Assembly: GCA_964430305.1 (NCBI GenBank)
Contig: CAYSEX010000002.1
Span: forward strand, 1 to 64,000
Length of the DNA: 64,000 nt
DNA from: CAIZGX01 sp964430305
Lineage (GTDB): Bacteria > Bacteroidota > Bacteroidia > Flavobacteriales_D > Sanyastnellaceae
Reading direction: 5' to 3'
Shown here: positions 60,979 to 64,000 of the stretch, in pieces
Layout: every line of letters begins with the position of its first letter
How positions within the stretch are numbered: the first letter of the stretch is position 1
Translations under genes and position numbers: made by a program
Notes under the pieces: generated by a model
Databases searched by the model: none
What the model saw: the letters and a program-made list of their open reading frames with translations, nothing else
What the model was told of the DNA's origin: nothing

Positions 60979-63375
60979 ATGTCAGAAGTAAAATCCAGTT
61001 TTTTAGATGCAGATGATTTAAAACCCATTTTGCGGTTCTTAAGTAAGAATTGGTTTCTTATTGTAGTTTGTGCAATAATTGCTTTTGTTTCTTCATACTT
61101 CTACGCGCATCGGCTGCCCAGTGTATATGCTGCAAAAGCCGAAATTCTCCTAAAATCTTCTGAAACATACGATTATCAGAAAAAAGTCTACAGTGAACTT
61201 GGTTATATCTCATTAATGCAAGATGTTACCAACCAAAAGAGAATTATAGCAAGCTATGACTTGGTTGAAAAATCACTTGAAAAATTAGATTTCTCCATAA
61301 GCTATTTCTTGGTAGGAAGAGTGAAAACATTGCAGGTAGATGAATTTGATGCGATTCGAATAAAGTGCGATTGGCAGAGGTTAGATCCCAAACTATACAA
61401 TGTTCCATTCAACTTGAAAGTCATAGATATGACTAAATATGAGTTTAGCTATGAGTCGAATGGTAAATTAAATGTGGCAACCTATGAATTTGGAAAGTTA
61501 ATTTCTGACCCTTCGTATGAGCTTCAGGTAGATTTGGCCGATCATGTAGATGAATCCAGACTTGGCACCGTGTTGGAACAAAGTTTCCAGTTTAAGGTAA
61601 AACCTCTGAAGCAATTGGTGGAAAAGTACAAAGGTGCTTTGACAATTGAAAACGTAGAGTACACCAGTATTTTGAACCTAACATGTAATGACGAATTGCC
61701 CACACGCGCTAAGATGTTTCTTGATACATTGGCTAGGGTTTATATTGATTACACACTTTACAATGAAATTGCGGTAAATGAAAACACTCAGAAGTACATT
61801 GACAAGCAAATTGATGAGATAGTAACGATTATAGATTCTCTTGAAATGGCCATGGAATTATTCAAAGATTCCAGAGAAATCTTAGATCTTAATAAAGAGC
61901 AGGATGCCGCTTTTGAAGCGTTAACACAATCTGATATTGATTTGCGAGATTTGGAACTAAGAAGAGAGTCAATCCTGAATCTAGAGAATTTTTTAAAGAA
62001 CGAGCCAGATAATGCAGTGATACCTCCAATGAATTACTTGCGCGAGGAGGACCTTACGCTTACCGAGTTGGTGAAAGATCTATTCTCATTGAAGCAGAAA
62101 AAGGCTACACTGTTAGTGGATGTAAAGGCTCGAGATTTAAGGGTACAAAGAGTAGATTCTACTTTGAATACAATAAGAAATAGCATCTTCAGGTATACTA
62201 GAGATACGCGTGTGGCAATTGACAGCCAAATACGCGATATTAAAGACCAAATAAAAGACTTGGAAGGTAAATTATCTGGAATTCCCAAAAGCGAAAGAGA
62301 TTTATTGAGCATAGAGAGAAAATTAAAGGTGAATGAAGAGTTATACACTTTCTTATTAGAAAAAAAGGCAAATACAATTATTGCACGTGCTGCAATTATT
62401 CCGCAAACCTCTATAATTGAAGCAGCTCGACCAATGGGAGTTGTTGGTCCAGATCGCCAGTCAATCATTTATTTGTGGATTGGTGCGGGAATTTTTATTG
62501 CGTTAATCATAGGTTTGATCAGAATGTTGTTTTTTGAGCACATTGAACATCTTCGTGAGTTGAAATCATTGACGAAACTGCCTGTAATTAGCGGTATTCC
62601 GCATTATGAAGATATAGAGAAGGAGCCTATAGCAATTGCAGCCAACCCAAGAAGTAATGTGAGTGAAGCATTCCGAACCTTTCGAACCAACTTGCAATAT
62701 TTACTGCCAGATGATGGCTCCAAAATTCTATTGGTTTCATCACTACATCCTGGAGAAGGTAAAACTTTTGTATCCACCAATCTAGCGGCCACTATTGCCA
62801 AGGCATCGAAGAAAGTACTGCTGCTTGACTTTGACTTGCACAAACCAAAGGTGCATAAAATGTTCAGACAACAGAATACAGTCGGGGTTACAAATTATTT
62901 AATTGGAAAATCAGATTATAAAGACCTAATTTATAAGTCCAAGGTAGAAAATTTAGATGTCATTTTTGCTGGACCGGTGCCTCCCAATGCCTCTGAGTTA
63001 ATTCTAAATTCAATGGTAACGGAGTTATTTCAGGATGCATTGAAACACTATGATTTCGTAATCGTGGATACGCCTCCAATTTTACTTATTACAGACTCTC
63101 TAGTGCTTTTATCAAAAGTGGATAGAGGTATTTTGGTAATGAATACACAAAAAGCAACTAAACAGGGTATTCAATATTTAGAGGATGTATTGACTCAAAA
63201 TAATTTGAATAATACAAGCTTGCTTCTAAATAATATTAAACAAAAGCGTTGGAGATATTACTACGGAAAGTATGCTTATCGCTACGGTTATGGCTACGGT
63301 TATGGCTACGGTTACGGCTATGGCTATGGAAATGGCTATGGTTATGGTGAAGAGTCAAAAAAAAGTAAAAAGTAA
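60979..63375 (+). CDS. Wzc-like polysaccharide co-polymerase/tyrosine autokinase
   Basis: 798 residues. N-terminal Wzz-type region with helices at about 26-45 and 500-520 flanking a periplasmic coiled-coil part (about 90-490, containing ELRRESILNLENFL and IPKSERDLLSIERKL). The cytoplasmic BY-kinase has Walker A HPGEGKTF, Walker A' LLLDFDLHKPKVHK and Walker B DFVIVDTPP. The C-terminal tail is unusual: an uninterrupted GY alternation (total 15 Tyr after KRWR) ending GEESKKSKK, encoded by an imperfect 6-bp tandem repeat. It controls chain length and export of an exopolysaccharide. The GT2 gene follows by 13 nt. Confidence 0.93.
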   Translation: MSEVKSSFLDADDLKPILRFLSKNWFLIVVCAIIAFVSSYFYAHRLPSVYAAKAEILLKSSETYDYQKKVYSELGYISLMQDVTNQKRIIASYDLVEKSLEKLDFSISYFLVGRVKTLQVDEFDAIRIKCDWQRLDPKLYNVPFNLKVIDMTKYEFSYESNGKLNVATYEFGKLISDPSYELQVDLADHVDESRLGTVLEQSFQFKVKPLKQLVEKYKGALTIENVEYTSILNLTCNDELPTRAKMFLDTLARVYIDYTLYNEIAVNENTQKYIDKQIDEIVTIIDSLEMAMELFKDSREILDLNKEQDAAFEALTQSDIDLRDLELRRESILNLENFLKNEPDNAVIPPMNYLREEDLTLTELVKDLFSLKQKKATLLVDVKARDLRVQRVDSTLNTIRNSIFRYTRDTRVAIDSQIRDIKDQIKDLEGKLSGIPKSERDLLSIERKLKVNEELYTFLLEKKANTIIARAAIIPQTSIIEAARPMGVVGPDRQSIIYLWIGAGIFIALIIGLIRMLFFEHIEHLRELKSLTKLPVISGIPHYEDIEKEPIAIAANPRSNVSEAFRTFRTNLQYLLPDDGSKILLVSSLHPGEGKTFVSTNLAATIAKASKKVLLLDFDLHKPKVHKMFRQQNTVGVTNYLIGKSDYKDLIYKSKVENLDVIFAGPVPPNASELILNSMVTELFQDALKHYDFVIVDTPPILLITDSLVLLSKVDRGILVMNTQKATKQGIQYLEDVLTQNNLNNTSLLLNNIKQKRWRYYYGKYAYRYGYGYGYGYGYGYGYGNGYGYGEESKKSKK
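63283..63348 (+). repeat. Hexameric tandem repeat encoding Gly-Tyr in the Wzc-like tail
   Basis: About eleven consecutive 6-bp units of the form TAY-GGN (mostly TAC-GGT, TAT-GGC), with one unit reading AAT-GGC (Asn). The unit order alternates TAC/TAT, giving a 12-bp higher-order period in part of the array. Such a repeat can gain or lose units by slipped-strand pairing without changing frame. Confidence 0.85.
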
Positions 63376-63388
63376 TTTCTGTTTTTCC

Positions 63389-64000
63389 ATGGTCTCACTC
63401 ATAATTACTGCATACAATTATGCTCAGTTCATTGAAAGGGCAATTCGAAGCGCATTAGATCAGTCATTACCAAAATCTGAATTTGAAATAATAGTGGTCA
63501 ATGACGCCTCTACAGATGAAACTGCGAAGATTTTGGAAAATTACCAAGACGTAGTTCGTGTGTTTAATTTGACCAGCAACGTTGGTTTGAGTGCAGCAAG
63601 AAATTTTGGAATTCGCAAAGCGCGAGGGCAAAACATTGTTTTTTTGGATGCCGATGATTACCTCCATTCCGAAGCTTTGAGAATTCAGAGAACTTTTTTA
63701 AGTGAAAATAATTTAATAGATGCCGTTGCAATAGATTATTACCTAGTGAATGAGCGTGGGCAGCATTTAGAGCATGTTAATTCAAAACAAAAACCTATTG
63801 CCTGTGGAATTATGTTTCGTAAAGATCATTTATTTCATGTTGGTCTTTATGATGAATCGTTTTCTTCAAGAGAAGAAGAAGATCTTCGTATTCGTTGGTC
63901 AAATGCAGGTTTTGGTATTTACCATATACCGTTGCCTCTATATCGATATCGAATGCACAATGGAAATTTAACAAAGGATTTGGATAAAATGTCGAACTCT
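63389..64000 (+). CDS. GT2-family glycosyltransferase (3' partial)
   Basis: The frame starts with ATG at 63389 and runs open to the window edge (204 codons). GT-A fold signature: SLIITAYNYAQFIERAIRSA, IIVVNDASTDETAKIL, NVGLSAARNFGIRKARG, LDADDYLH (DxD metal-binding motif) and FRKDHLFHVGLYDESF with EEDLRIRW (ED-like catalytic pair). A processive or single-transfer glycosyltransferase building the glycan exported with the Wzc-like partner. It follows that gene by 13 nt and is in the same operon. Confidence 0.9.
   Translation, partial: MVSLIITAYNYAQFIERAIRSALDQSLPKSEFEIIVVNDASTDETAKILENYQDVVRVFNLTSNVGLSAARNFGIRKARGQNIVFLDADDYLHSEALRIQRTFLSENNLIDAVAIDYYLVNERGQHLEHVNSKQKPIACGIMFRKDHLFHVGLYDESFSSREEEDLRIRWSNAGFGIYHIPLPLYRYRMHNGNLTKDLDKMSNS

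Noticed and set aside
63283..63348. CRISPR-like or intergenic repeat
   Set aside because: The repeat is in frame within the Wzc-like gene, has no spacers and encodes Gly-Tyr.
1..64000. tRNA, rRNA, riboswitch, IS element or prophage
   Set aside because: Intergenic gaps are all short and I saw no cloverleaf, conserved RNA core, transposase or phage gene; small RNAs inside genes cannot be excluded by eye.

Overview
The window looks like a chromosomal segment of an AT-rich Bacteroidota, most likely a marine or freshwater Flavobacteriia/Flavobacteriales relative. The evidence is several type IX secretion (T9SS) cargo proteins with C-terminal sorting domains, a SprE/PorW homologue, an F1Fo operon lacking beta and epsilon (atpZ-x-B-E-F-H-A-G), an HU-CCDC81/SPOR protein, an XrtF-type exosortase, and TAnnTTTG-type -7 promoter boxes instead of sigma70 hexamers. 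I see no rRNA, tRNA, CRISPR, IS element or prophage. Coding density is very high and no gene-free stretch exceeds 300 bp.

Layout. 1-9.6 kb: end of a giant modular T9SS cargo, a 7TMR-DISM histidine kinase/LuxR-type regulator pair, a second T9SS cargo, and a degenerate LytM-domain membrane protein. 9.6-18.3 kb: sprE, bactofilin, then the ATP synthase operon. 18.4-21.1 kb: flippase and glycosyltransferase-like gene. 21.2-24.6 kb: T9SS cargo and an MlaFE-type lipid ABC pair. 24.6-29.1 kb: small lipoprotein, SprT-like protein, proline dehydrogenase, M20 dipeptidase, LEA-like lipoprotein, HAD hydrolase. 29.1-37.3 kb (minus strand): XRE regulator, HU/SPOR protein, KdsB, TonB-dependent receptor, polysaccharide deacetylase, triple lamin-tail protein. 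37.4-45.4 kb: Asd, FolB, GltX, Mfd and a PhoR/PhoB-like pair. 45.5-56.2 kb: SDRs, VOC protein, acyltransferase, MsbA-like exporter, two tandem small secreted proteins, MarR-YceI operon, outer membrane barrel, nitroreductase, M28 peptidase. 56.2-64 kb: third repeat-rich T9SS cargo, then the exosortase locus (ABC-ATPase-misnamed protein, XrtF-associated membrane protein, XrtF, 76-residue PID-CTERM-like substrate), diverging from a Wzc-like tyrosine autokinase and a GT2 glycosyltransferase cut by the window edge.

Themes. Much of the window concerns the cell surface: T9SS machinery (SprE) with its cargo, a separate exosortase sorting system with one tiny adjacent substrate beside polysaccharide genes, and lipid/LPS transport and synthesis (KdsB, MlaFE, MsbA, acyltransferase). 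The most distinctive elements are the compact translationally coupled XrtF/PID-CTERM locus, a roughly 340-residue module shared by two T9SS cargos, an atpZ reading frame with no canonical start at the expected place, and recurrent -7 boxes placed 4-5 nt from start codons, suggesting leaderless mRNAs.
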